A stretch of 64,000 nucleotides of DNA, taken from contig CM056742.1 of NCBI GenBank assembly GCA_029851415.1, positions 189,267,344-189,331,343 of the forward strand. Reading direction: 5' to 3'. The position numbers were made by a program, and so were the translations under genes. How positions within the stretch are numbered: the stretch's first letter is position 1; every line of letters begins with the position of its first letter. Source of the DNA: Eretmocerus hayati (taxonomy: Eukaryota; Arthropoda; Insecta; Hymenoptera; Aphelinidae). The notes beneath the pieces were generated by a model. The model was not told the origin of the DNA. It saw only the letters and a list, made by a program, of their open reading frames with translations, and did no database searches. Positions 25,199 to 38,300 of the stretch are shown here, in pieces.

Positions 25199-26049
25199 TG
25201 TCTCGAGAATTATTCTGAATTATACCCTGACAATCGAAGGAAGTTGCCTCTCTACGGAATAACTATAGATAGCTATATACAAAATGTATAAATTCTCTAC
25301 TGTGGATAAAGTATCGAGAGGAGAGAATGTTTCACAGCTACGCTCTTAATTAAAACACAATAATTCTCCAAAATGGAATCGCAAGAATAAATTCCATCGG
25401 GAGATCAACAAGTTGATGAGCAAAGCATCAGCTGCCTGAAAACGAGAGGATCAAATGTGAAGTAGTAGCTCCGGAGCAGCAAAATGTGGCTCTTTTCATC
25501 AAAATTCCGATTTCACAATCGAATAAACTTGGTTCCAAAGCGTTTAGACCACGTGTGGGTCTGTAAGAACATAGAAAAGTCTTGGAAAAGTGGTGGCTTC
25601 GGAAAAGCGACATCGAGATTCATCAAGAGGTCGGGTGGGTACGGAGCTTCCAGCTCAGGCACGTTCTCGCGCAAATATGCAAATTGAACGCGCGTCTGAG
25701 TGCAAGTCTCGCGCGCGAGACGGGCACTTATGCAAATTCTCATCGCAGGGTTGTGTCGCACCCTGCCTATATGGACGCTCACGATCGACTAGCATGAAAA
25801 ACGACCCTGGAAAAAAGGTACTTGGTACCTTTTGGCCACTCCCAAGGAGCTCATCAACACTCTCTCTAGCCTCTCGTCTGGTCAAACCTCCTCTTACAAC
25901 ATTGGCAAATCGGGCGTGCTCGAAGCCTTGGCATTCTTCCGCTCCACTGGGAGGCTACATCGAAATGAGAAGTTCTCCGACTAATACTTTTGGTGGACGA
26001 GAACGAGGACGGGTTGGTTCGCAGCATCCGGGCTGCGTTCAAGGTCGGA

Positions 26050-26383
26050 TCAGCAGATGGTCTCGAGTGGCGCGCTCTTGGTGCTGGGGTTCTGGGTGAC
26101 GCTGTCTCCGATGCTGGGCATTCCGTGGCTCGTCGTGCTGAGCCCGTTACCCTGGCGTCCGTTGCTCGTTCTCGGGTTGCGCGACCACAGCCTCTTCAGG
26201 GCTGCCCTGACCTGCGGCTGGCAGCCCACCACGACGAAGATCAGTACACCCTGGGCAGCGTTCAGAAGGTCCGTGACGAACCACAGAGAGTCGGGTCCAC
26301 CGACGAGCCACGAGATCACGTCGAAGATCCAGGGTACGCCCATCACCACCACCAGCTTCAGGCACACCTTGCCCAGTGCCGCC
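26050..26383 (-). CDS. mthl1: Mth-like receptor terminal exon (TM6, TM7, C-tail)
   Basis: The acceptor TTTTGTTGCAG precedes 26383. The first base completes the Arg codon begun in the TM5 exon, and the frame ends at a stop at 26050-26052. It encodes AALGKVCLKLVVVMG (start of TM6), WLVGGPDSLW in the extracellular loop, TM7 with LLNAAQGVLIFVVVGCQ, a basic ALKRLWSR helix-8-like segment and about 45 polar residues of tail. The exon is richer in GC and CpG than the intron beside it. Confidence 0.9.
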
Positions 26384-29300
26384 CTGCAACAAAAGGTCAA
26401 ATACGCCCTGTTAATACTGCAAGTTATGGGTAGGGAGTGGGTATAGACGAGCGATGATGTAGCTGATCAAACATATTGCTAACTGCACCCTCCAACGCGT
26501 TCACTGTGATGGCAAAAGCTGCGGCTCTTCTCACAGTTGAATTGGAATATAATAAGATAGAAACTTTTAAAAAAGGTGTACATCTAATGAAATTTGGGAG
26601 AAACTAGTGCGTGGGTGTACTAGTTTTATCTCATTCTGATTTTCAACAAATTCAAATTCGAGTGAAAAATTGTAACTACTATTTCCAGTGACAACGAGTC
26701 AAACTTTTCAATCAGCAAAAAAGTGAGATCGATTCAGTGGGACGCACTGGTGGGACCGACCATCGCAGTGACCTTGCTGAACAGTCAGATGCAGAACCAA
26801 TTGCAACATCAACATTAGAAATACATGTAGGTAATGCCCTCGAGATATAATTATGACATAATTTTGACGAATGGTCTCGAAAACCTAGAGGCCGGAAAGT
26901 CTCAGAGTGACGCTTATAAACATTTTGTGCACGAGCCTTTTCCGTACACTCAAGTTTCTGCAGAAATGAGCGAGCTAAGTTTGTTATTCCTCGTCTGCGG
27001 AATGAGAGCAACTTGCGACGACGGTTCAGAGCCACGATAATGTGCAGTCAGTGTCATTTCATTGCTCAAAGTGTCGAGTTGCACGCACGACAAAATGCTA
27101 AGTGGTCATATGTTCGAGTCATTTTGGACGAGGTTGATGCCTGCTCGCTTTCCAGATAGTGAAAACGAGCCGAGGACGTGTTTCCACAAAATATTACTTC
27201 AGCGGCATATTTTCACGCTAATTCGCCGAATGTGCATGATACAACGTTAGAGTTCATGACAGACTTGAATATTTCAATTAAGCGCATAGAAAAACTATAG
27301 ATGTAAGCTAGATCCATAGATTGGGACGGAAAATTATCGAAATGGGCCGCTCAATTTTTCGGTACCATAGTATCGAGAGTTTCCCATAAGATCCCATTAT
27401 AGCAGACTCGTCAAGATTCGTAATCCAACAACTTGAACGATTTCCGTAGGGGTGGCACTACCCTTTTCGAATTTCGAACAGTCTGAGTTCAATTTTGAAA
27501 TTCATTTCGCAGCTAGCCAATTAGCAGCTGACAAATTCTTAGCTCAGCAAATTCCCGGAAGCTTCTAGATTAGACCCACTCTTACGTTTGCGGTTATTCC
27601 TCAGCTGCCGCAGCATTGGTAATATAATTCTAAGCCCTGTTCGAAAGCTGCACTAAACTCGAGGCAGAGATGACAATCTGCATAAAACGGGAAGACTATG
27701 CGAGGGCAAACTGTGAAAGGGAAAAAAAGCATTTGACGACAGTAACGATGACACCCACGGCGGGCGCATATCTTGCATTTCTCGCTTTTGGAGACACTAA
27801 TGGTCCGAGAGGCTGCGGCGCATCGTTGTCGAGATGATAATTGCCGCGGAAACGAGCGCGGCCGTGTCAACGCGACTCGAGTCCAATAACAGCTTGTCGA
27901 TGACACGCGTATCCTCCGCCCAACGTTCTAGTGTATTGTAAATGAAGCTGCATGTTGCGCTTTCGACACGATTCAGATTTAGCAATTACAGATATGGGAT
28001 CGAACTCGTCGACAAATGAGGCGCACACCGCGTTCATAGACAGGCCATCGGATCGAGTGCCTTTGTTTTTGCCTCGGAAACAAGAGGGTGATGATTGAAC
28101 TCGAACTGAAAAAAATATTCCCGCGGATGTCGATCTGAGCAAGACTATTTTTCAAGTAGTTCTACCAGACAGATTCTAAAATCACGTTTATAAGAATTGA
28201 CCACATGATTTTTGTTGGATCGATCATCTGCTGCTCAAAATATCTCTATTCTGTTTTCATTGGACTGGTGAAAACATGTGAGACCTCGAACAATGACCGA
28301 TCCGCGTTAATTTTCTTGCCACGGGACCGTATTCATGGGTAAAGCAAGTTTCGTACGATAATAACGAGCATCGCGAGTTTCTACGGGATTCAAGATCTTC
28401 TTCTCGCGCATCTCATTAGATCCGTCAGATCGCGCGGGGTAAAGTGGTTGTTTTACCAGCGCGGATATTCGATCTCTCGACTCGCAGGGCCGTCGGCAAT
28501 TATCCTCGGCCGCAAGTAAAACGTCCTACCCTACTAGACATGTATTATTTATGAGCAACGATGCATTTTCTCGTTTCATATACCGGCCATTCAATACCCA
28601 TGGCTGAGCAGTATTCATTCCAAGATTAGTATTAGTACATTCAAAGGCTTTCTTCTCCGTTCGCGGTGTATTCAGCCCAACCCCTGTCTCGAGAGAGCTT
28701 TTTTTTCAAGACGATCTACGGATGAGTCGAGGCAACCGAATGACAAGGCCACACACGAGTTTCCATCAAGCTGGGTGATGCGCTGCATCAAATTTCTCCC
28801 CACAGTATTCGTTGCATATTCAGCTGGTATGCAATTTACGTTGCAATGAAGTTGCACAGAATTCATTTGGAAAGATGGATAGGCTGGCACTGTGTTGAGG
28901 CCACGGGCTCTAGTATGGCATCTTCGGTATAACAGACGATGCATTATGTGCATTACAAGTTGTGGGTAAGGTCTGCATTCAAGAGATGGAAAAGTATTTA
29001 GAAATATCTGTAAAAGTCCCGCGATGCTTGTTTGACAACTTTCAAGTTCTTACTGTTGAGTGCCACGAAAATATTTCCTGAATGCTAGCAAGTGAGAGGC
29101 GTCCAACGAGTAAAAATTGCTGATTAACAAACTTTGGTTCGAGTAAATGAAGAATTACCCGAGGTGGATGTGCTAGCTTTGAGAAATGGCGACCGGGCTT
29201 TAATAGAAACGAAGTGAGATCGAGATGGCAATTACCAAGTGCCGGACGATGTATTTACTACCGAGGTGAGCGCACTTAATTTTGAAGAATTGAGATTGAG

Positions 29301-32300
29301 AGAGGTCGTTAGAGGAACGCGGAAAACGGTCTGTAATTATTCCTCCAAGCAAAGGGCAGTCCGCGAAACTTATTTTTCAACACATAATCCTCAAGATCGT
29401 GAGAAACTGTACCAATTCACTCCAAGTCTGGTTGATTCCTAGCACCTAATCATGACTGTATCGGAACCTCGCATCACATTCAAGGTTTCACCATCGCATT
29501 TACCAAAATTGTCTCAGATTGACGACAGCGGTCATCTTCTTGATCATCAGACGTTATTTCAACTTGCAAGCTTGAGGGTAGAGCTCGCAGAATCTTCATA
29601 AAACTTGAACTCTAATGAGAATACTTGAACCATTCTGGTGGGGGCGAGATTAAGATATCACGAAAGCATGCATCAAAATGAACGAGACTAGGTTTTGTTT
29701 CAAGAAATTTTGACGAATGGATGAATTTATGCCACTGGGTGAAGTTGGATAGACCTTTCGTCAGTAGAAATCGAGATGGGTTCCTTCTCATCCAATGAAA
29801 TTTTGAATTCTGCGAATAATCACGCTGATTCAAGAAAATCGACTGCTCAAATGAAGAACAAGTTTACTCACAACTTTCATCCCAATTCGAAAATTGCATA
29901 GATTCCTCACAGTCAAAGTTCGATTTACAATGTACTGAGAGGTACGGCAACGCGCTCACGTGAATTTTACATATTTCAGAAAATGATGAAGTAACTTTAG
30001 TTATCTGGCAGTGCAAATCTCGTGCTTTGTCCATAGCAAAGATTTAATATTTTTTGAGAACTCTAATTTTTCAATGGAGTCAATTGAATGATAGCACGAT
30101 TTCATTCCGGCATCGTCGGACCTCGAAAAAATGAGAATTATTTTTGCACATCTTCTCACTTCGACTCCTCACCATATATACCGTGGACTGACGCTCAGAG
30201 CATTCATACGATAGACTGCCAATCTTTCATCAGCGATAATCGCTGGTTGAATTGCAAATAATTCAATGCAGTTTGTCTGTGAGCCAGGTCCATCAAAGAA
30301 TAGCAATGAAACTAACAGCCATCACACTTTGAAGGAAGAAAGTTCAAAGTGAGTGTGAATTCCTGGCTAAACAAGAGCCTCGTATATTGCCACATCTTTA
30401 CGAACCCATTCAGCCATCTCAGATTGGAAATTAGTCGTCATCGGTTGAGGCTGAGGTCAACCGCAAGCTTCAATAAATCGATGCCAAGACGAATTTTGCG
30501 TTAAGTGGCTTCATGAATTGCTTTTGCACAGTACGCGTGGCTGAAGAATATTCACGAAAACTCATTTCATCGTTCCCACCATCTATCCGGGAGAGATCGG
30601 TTTTTCTCGGTTTCCTCAACATTTTTTCTCACGCCGACCGAGGGAAATGGGGATCAAAATCCGGTCACAGTGATTTCCACTTTCTACCGATGATTTCGAG
30701 CCTCGCCAAGGACACCAACATTTTCACATTCGTATCGAGATCCATCATATCGCTATAGAAAGAGGAACGGTCTGAGAATTATGTAGTTGGCAGATTTCTC
30801 CTATCTATGTAAGGGCATTGACGAATGTATTTCGCGATCTTTGAAGGCGTTTTATCCTATGTATCCTTGTTCTGACTAACAACGTTGTCTTCATACTTTA
30901 CTTTTTTCCCCATCTCACCCCCCCACCAATTTTTAATAGTAGGAGTTCTGTTTTTCTATTAAATATTTTCGGTTGTATTCGCTTGTATTTTGTCCCTGCA
31001 TGACACCAGAACGCGAAAAGGTCATACAGACTGTTCCAGATCTGTTACAGCGGTAAGCTGCCATTCCAAAATTGAAACAATTCTTCCTAAGACAGAGTTT
31101 GATTTGGACGTTTTCCTAACGCACATAGTTTCGGGATTTTCAAGCTATGATCAAACATTGATATTTAGATACAAATTTTTGCTGACAATGGGCGTGAATT
31201 TTGGTCTAAAGCCATGACATTGATGGGATTTGAGAGTGTTAGTCACTCCACGATGTTAGTTTTGATGGAAATTTTTGTGAGTTTTAATCACACGCGTTTG
31301 AAAAAAAATAATAAATAAAAGTATTCCGTACCTACGATTGCTGCGATCTCTTGGGCTTTCATTCGTCCTTGGAATGGCACGCGATCTGTAAATGCGAAAA
31401 TATATCAACACAACGTCAAATAAAAATTATGAAAATCTGCAGATAGCTATTCGATCATTATCAAGGAGCAGCTGTCAGATTTAAAAATTAAAATTTGTGA
31501 TGAAATTCTTCCCTTTTCATTGAAACTTTAGATTTCAAAAATCTCTTCCTGTAAAATTTGACGGGGAAAAAATTTTCTGGATCAAACATCATTGTTGAAT
31601 TTCCTTCCTTCCGAATCATACAGTGAACTCAAATGAAGTTCGGTTCTCAATTGTTTTTTGCTTTCTCTAAAGAGAAAGGGCTGTTTTCGTAACAGCAAAT
31701 AGTTGATCAATTTTTCCATTCAATTGCATATTTTCCTTAAGAAAAGTCCTTTTATCTAAAAAATGTTCAGACCATATTGTCCCTCTCGCCAAAATCTATC
31801 GATTGTGAGTAACGCTTCTTCTCCAAGAAGGATCCAAACCTGTAAGAGAGACCTATCTTTGGGGCCCTTTGTCCGCGTAGGTGTTGTTTTTTCCCGTTCG
31901 CGCTTTACCTTTTACACTCAACCCGATCAACTTTTGCTCTTCTACAAGTTGTAGAGAATCATTCAGAGATGAGGTCAGTGATTTGGCATCTCTTTTCTCC
32001 CAGTATCATTTAATGTAGAGGCTTTCTAGACAAGAATTATTATTTTTTTTTTCCATGTGTTCAACGGTCGTCTTCAGTCAATGGACTGTTACTACCCGGG
32101 CGGATCTCGTGGGTTTAACGTTTTGTGTTTTTATCGTGTCGAGTTTGAGATCCAACCACTCACCCTAACCTAGTTCTCTCCGCATTTGCCCAGGAATCAT
32201 ATGATTCCCGGGCATATGCCCGTGGAACGAGGGAAAACTCCTGATGGGCATGGGAGAAAACCTGCTCCGGAGAGTTCGGCACATTTATCGTGCTACGTTT

Positions 32301-35300
32301 ACGGTGCTCATATACCACATTTCGTGAGCATGAACACCGCAATTGTAACATTTCGTGCCTCCCGCTCACGTTGCTGAGATGTGAGTGTCAACTAATCGAT
32401 CAGAAAAGTCAGCAAGTCAAGGTTGATCAGACCGAGATGGGCGGTCACCCATCCAAGTACTAACCGCGCCCAACGATGCTTAACTTCGATGATCGGCCGA
32501 GCTGACACGCAGCGACCCCACCAACTGTGTCGGTGACAAGAATTATTTGAATCTCGTGTTTTAATATGGGAATATCTCTACCATGGTCTCTCCACCATGG
32601 TCTCAAGGGAATTTGAGAAACCCAGATAATTTATCGATTCGTTAATACCGAAATTCCATTTGATTCCTGCTAACCTTTGTGCCGAAAATCTCATTCTAAT
32701 TGTCTTCAAAGAAACTGTACAAAATTCTGTCTTGACTAAATGATAGATATTGGGAGTAAACCTCTGTGTTAATTTGAATGGGACTGAAGCGCCAATATGG
32801 CGGCACTATGGATGTCTTCCATAAGAATAACACGGACGAAAGATAAGAGCGCTTATCGCATGTTTAGTCCCAATTGCTAAGAAAACCTTAGTTTACATAC
32901 CCTAGATTCCCCCTATGAGCTAGTAAAAAAAAAAACTCAAAATAAACAAAGATAATTAATTTCAATATTAATTTTCTTCCCGTATCTTCCTGAGAAACTA
33001 ATTTACAAACTTTCAATGACCTGAATTTTCAAAGAATTTTGTATCCATCGGTTGATACCGAATTTTAGTCTAACTCGTAAACCATGATTATGATGAATTT
33101 GTTTCAGAAAATTAAAATTTTTACCACAACTCGCCATTGTGATCATTCAATGCGAATCCAACTGAGATTCTGTATCAACCAATCGATGAAAAATACTTGG
33201 AAAATATGTATTCAGGTCATTGAAAGTTCGGTTCATCACTTGTAGAGAAGATACGGAAAGAAAATTGATATTGAAAAAAATATTTTCCTATATATTTCGA
33301 GTCTTTTTTACGAAGCTCCTCAGGGGAATTTGGAGTACATAATCTCAGATTTTTTTGGCAATATCTATCGTTTGTATGAGACGAAATTCTAATGCAGTTG
33401 GTTTAGAGATGATTAAGCAGGAGCTTTTGGAGAAAATTTGGATTTTTTCAGAAAACTGGGGTTCACGCTGAGTAAATTAAATTTTATAACTAATCGATAG
33501 ATCATGCCGAGATAATTCTAGCTCGGGTAATCCTTCACCCCGTAAGACTGTGGCGAAAAAAGATATTCTTAAATGAAACCAGGGGATTTCATCAATTTGT
33601 GTTTAAAAAACCTCTCAATCAAATATGACTTGCGGAGGAGACTCGCCAAATCAGTTGTCTCACCTTTGGACAATTCTCTACAATACCTGGGAAATCAAAC
33701 GTTGATCAGGGCAATTTCAGAAGAAGATATACGTGGCGGGGAAAACAAAATAAACGCATACACATCACGAGGACAAAGAATATGATGTGATTTGTTCATT
33801 ATAGAATTCAGCAAAGATTTCATCTGTAATGTATGATTTTCCATGAGAATGGAAAGGGATAAGATTATAATCAGATACCGCGTAGAAAAAGCGTTTTGCT
33901 AATCTCTTTTAGCAGCGTATTTTAGAATTGGAGGGACATTTGGACCTGATACGCATGCCAATGTGTTGTTACAATCTCTAACTAAATGTTTCGATCGCTC
34001 ACATTCTTTCGAATTTTCGTGACACGTTCAAAATAGCGCTAGTAAAATGCATTGATTATCCGAAGCACCGGGTTATACAGTGTTGCGTTACACTACCAGG
34101 GAGAAAAACTTGTAGGAATTCAAATTACTAATCCGAGAAGATCCTTAGCCACGCCATAAATTTTCCCAACTTCGACGGGACGATTAATTTCGAACCGAAT
34201 CGGAATGAATCAGAGAGGATCTTATTGATTGCATTAAAAATGCATTGCTTAAGCTTTTTTCAATTCCCGATTCCAATGTGAAATAAACAAGGTGAAGTAA
34301 GGGTTCAGGAATGCGAGGCAAGCGGCCAAGAACAAGAGAGCCACGTTGCTCGCTAATGAGCAACAATACACCGGGATTCCGTGTCGGCACATCACGACAA
34401 ACAGGCTGTTGGATGAAAAAATCGCACTAGAGGGCAATAATGAAGCGGAAAGTGAGTGAGAGTGAGATGTATTTCCGAGCGGCAGGAGGTTACGCGTGGC
34501 TCAATAAATTTCCTGAAAGTTTCGACCGCCGGGGTTTTCTCGTATTGGTTTGTATTCGCGGATACACATGGGTGTATCTGTATCACGCAAAAGAGTGAAA
34601 AAAGTGGCGCGATGTTACAGCTCCGCGATTCTGTTCTTTCGCTATCCGTAATTGCTATCGCTGCATTTCACGTTTTTACCTCTCGGGGGTTCGCTTTAAC
34701 GATTATTGAGGGCCGCGAATACGTTCGTGGAAGTACCACACGACGTATGTACAAGCTGCGTTTGTTCGTTGGTTTTTCGTTCCCCAATGACTGAGATTTG
34801 CTGGGGAATTTGTCTTTGCATCGTGGACGGCTCGCGAGCAAAGAAAAAGACTCCCTAATGCAAGCTACGGTTAAAACTAAGTACTCCGAAGTTCATTCCA
34901 ATACTTCACTCGAGAACTCTCGAGAAGAGGTGGGTGGTCGATGATTGAAACTCCTATGCTCTCATTATTCCACACGTTGAGCATTAAAGGCTTATCCCCA
35001 GTTCCCAGTCTCAAAAAAATTATTGGCACGCCATCTTGCGGTCAAAATGATTTGTTGTAAATCCCAAATCAACCAAACAACATAAGACGGAATGTGATTT
35101 ATTCCCATGTGCGGACAATTTTTCTACAAATTTTATAAAAAGTTTCAATGAGATCAGTGGAAAACTGAGGACGTAAATTTGTGAGAATGTTCCTCACTAT
35201 TTTCAAAATTATTTCAAAAAATTTTTCCACAACTCGATGAAATAATTTTTTCATGGATTTTTTGATCGATCTTGACGGAACTTGTTAAAAAATTTGTAGA

Positions 35301-38300
35301 AAAATTCTATGCACGTGGAAACACATCAAACTTCATTCCAATGGTTAGGTTGATTACCTATTCACAATAAGCCATTTTGACCGCGAGACGGCACGCCAAT
35401 CGCTTTTTTGAGGTTGGGGACTTCCCAGGTGGAAAGCACCCTTCATGTGAGTTCATGTGACAACAAAAAAATCCGAAGTAACGCCAGTTGTAAATGGCTC
35501 AAAAGATTGGCGTTACTTCCGAGAATTGAGATATCTCGAAAATTCATGGGGTTATTTGAGAACTCGGTAATGTAGGTAAAAGGTGAAATATTGATAGGAC
35601 TCCGATATCCCTTCAAGGCAATTGCCTGAGGTCGCATCACAGCTCGGTGGTCGTACTTCAATCAGATACATTGCCATAGGTGCATTGTCTAAACAATAAA
35701 ATATGTATAAGATTTCGCATTCACAACGACATAAAAATTTCAGACTTCAATATCCAGAACGATGAATGACAAACGAAAAAAGTTTTGAGAAATGTTTGAA
35801 TCTGTTTCAGAGATTTTGAAATAAAGATAACCGAATCCGGAGTACTGTTGTATTGAGGTGGTATATACAATATGAGCTTACAAAGAGCGTTGTTATATTG
35901 TCAAAATGTACAGAATCATAGGCGTTTATGAAGTTTCTATTGGTTTCCGCAGCTTCCTACAGATCCAAGTTATTGCGGTGTAATTCAATTGAAATATGGA
36001 TGGCATAGACTATGTGGTAGTTCATTAGCTCAGATTGTCAAAAGTTTAGTGCTTTCACGACTCCGGCAGTATACTGGCGACAATAGCTGGGAACAATGTC
36101 GAGAAGTGGCATTATAGAGACCTGGCTTGAGAATGGCGAGAATCTTTGATGAGAATTCAACGGAATCTTGGAGTATATCATTCAGAGACGGCAGACTTGC
36201 GAACATACGGTATCTCCAGTCACGAATTTCACAAACAATATTCAATTTCAAATAGATTTCTTTTCCGTAGCAATATTGATTCCCATTATTCTGATAAAAA
36301 TGCCCACGTTAGAATGAGATTCTGAGGTAATTCTTGTGAAGAATCATAGCTGAGTTGTACTTGTACGGACAGTTCGAGGTCCGATGCTTTCTTTTCCTTG
36401 CTTTGCTCGGAAAATGAACTAGTTCAACTTTCAGGGCAATATTGAGCTGTTATGCTAAGCTTGAGACTGTAATAAGCTAATCGATCGTAAACCTTTTCTT
36501 TGACTAAAGGGAAACGGATCGTAGACTTCAATGACACACCAAAGCACTGTCAAAAAGTAGGATTCGATGAATAATCACTCGCATTGTCAAATCCTCACTC
36601 ATTTGTGGTTTGAAAATATTACAACAGCAAAATTTCGGAAGATGCGATTCGGTTTATCTAAAAAGCTCAGCCCTTATACCCTTGAATCTAAAATGATCGC
36701 TGTGATTTCAGTTCTCTCAACTGAAAGCCTCTGTGGTTAAGCCCTCGTCTGTAACCTAAGAGGTATGAGTTCGAATCTCGGCTTTCACCAATTTGAATTT
36801 TTGTAAGTACCTCCTTAGATGGTTACGACGGTTCAGAAACAACCTAAAACTGTAGGTTGTTTCTGTGCCGCAAAATATCCTCAAAAGGAGGTTGAAAAGG
36901 CGTTAGTAAAAAACAAAGTTTTGTTAACTCACCTTTCAGTGGTGCTTTTGACGAATTCGCCTTTCCAGAGGCCACAAGTCAGTTCTCGGGCTGTTGCCGC
37001 GAAGAAGATGAGATTCACTGCGAGCAAAATGCCAATTGGCCCAAAGAAATAGGCAAAGATCTCCGTTTTACCTGGAATGAAAATTGTAAGAAAATTAATG
37101 ACATTGATTGGGTAATCATAAAAATTGTACTGCGAATCAACCGAATCCTGCTAGGATGTTTCATTCGTACACTTCGGATTGCTTTGGTGTTGGGATTATA
37201 AGCTACTCTAGAGTTCTTGAGACCATTTTTTTGTTTATTGCTGTTTAAAGGAGCAAACATTTTTTTCAGTTTCGGGTCGGCAATAACATGTCCGGAGCAG
37301 TTTCTATGGCCCCAAACAAACGTGAGCGCGATCAATGGGAAGTATGATTTCTTTATTTTGAATACAGGATGTCCGGAAAGTAAGTACCCCCCCCCCCATC
37401 TTTTTCAGAACAGGTTGGGAATCGGGAAAAACCCCGGAACACGTGTCCCCTCATTTTGACGGGAACATCCGATGGTGGCCATGTTTTTTACCTTGAAGGT
37501 CATTTTCAAGGTCATTTAGAGGTCAACTGGATTTTTAAAATCGGAAACACTTACTTCTGATCTCGAATTCTGAAAGAACATGAAAGATGATGAAACTTTT
37601 GTTAGAAACTCTTTTTGACCCGACTTGACCTTGGCGAGATGAATGGCGGTTATCACGGGTTGACGGTGACCGCTGTAACTCCAAGAGTGAGCATTTTATC
37701 GAAAAATATATGGGATAAAAGTTCATGATCACAGTAGAAAAGACCTAATGACCTCGTTTCTGACCTTGGAGGCCATTTTCAAGATGATTTGGTGGTCAAC
37801 TCGATTTTTCCACGGAAACACCTACTTTTGATACACCTTCGGTCGGCAAAATTTCCGACGAAGCGCTAACTCTTGGAGCTACAACGCTTACCGTCAACCC
37901 GTGCTGATCTTCATTTATCTCGCCAAGATCAAGTCGTGGTGAAAAAAATTTCGAGCAAAAGTTTCATCATTTTTCACGTTCTTTCAGGATTCGAGGTCAA
38001 AAGTAGGTGTATCCGTTGAAAAAATCGAGTTGACCTCCGAATCACCTTAAAAATGACCTCCAAGGTCGGAAACAAGGTCGTTAGGTCTTTTCTACTGTGA
38101 TCATGAACAACTTTCATCCCAAACATTTTTCGATAAAATGCTCAATCTTGGAGTTACAGCGGTTACCGTCAACCCGTGCTGACCTCTATTCATCTCGCCA
38201 AGGTCAAGTCGGTGTGAAAAGAATTTCGAACGAAAGATTCATCATTTTTCATGTTCTTTCAGAATTCGAGGTCAAAAGTAGGTGTATCCGTTGGAAAAAT

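Noticed and set aside
26057..26446. 129-codon plus-strand frame over the receptor exon
   Set aside because: It is antisense to the TM6-TM7 exon and its hydrophobicity mirrors the coding strand.
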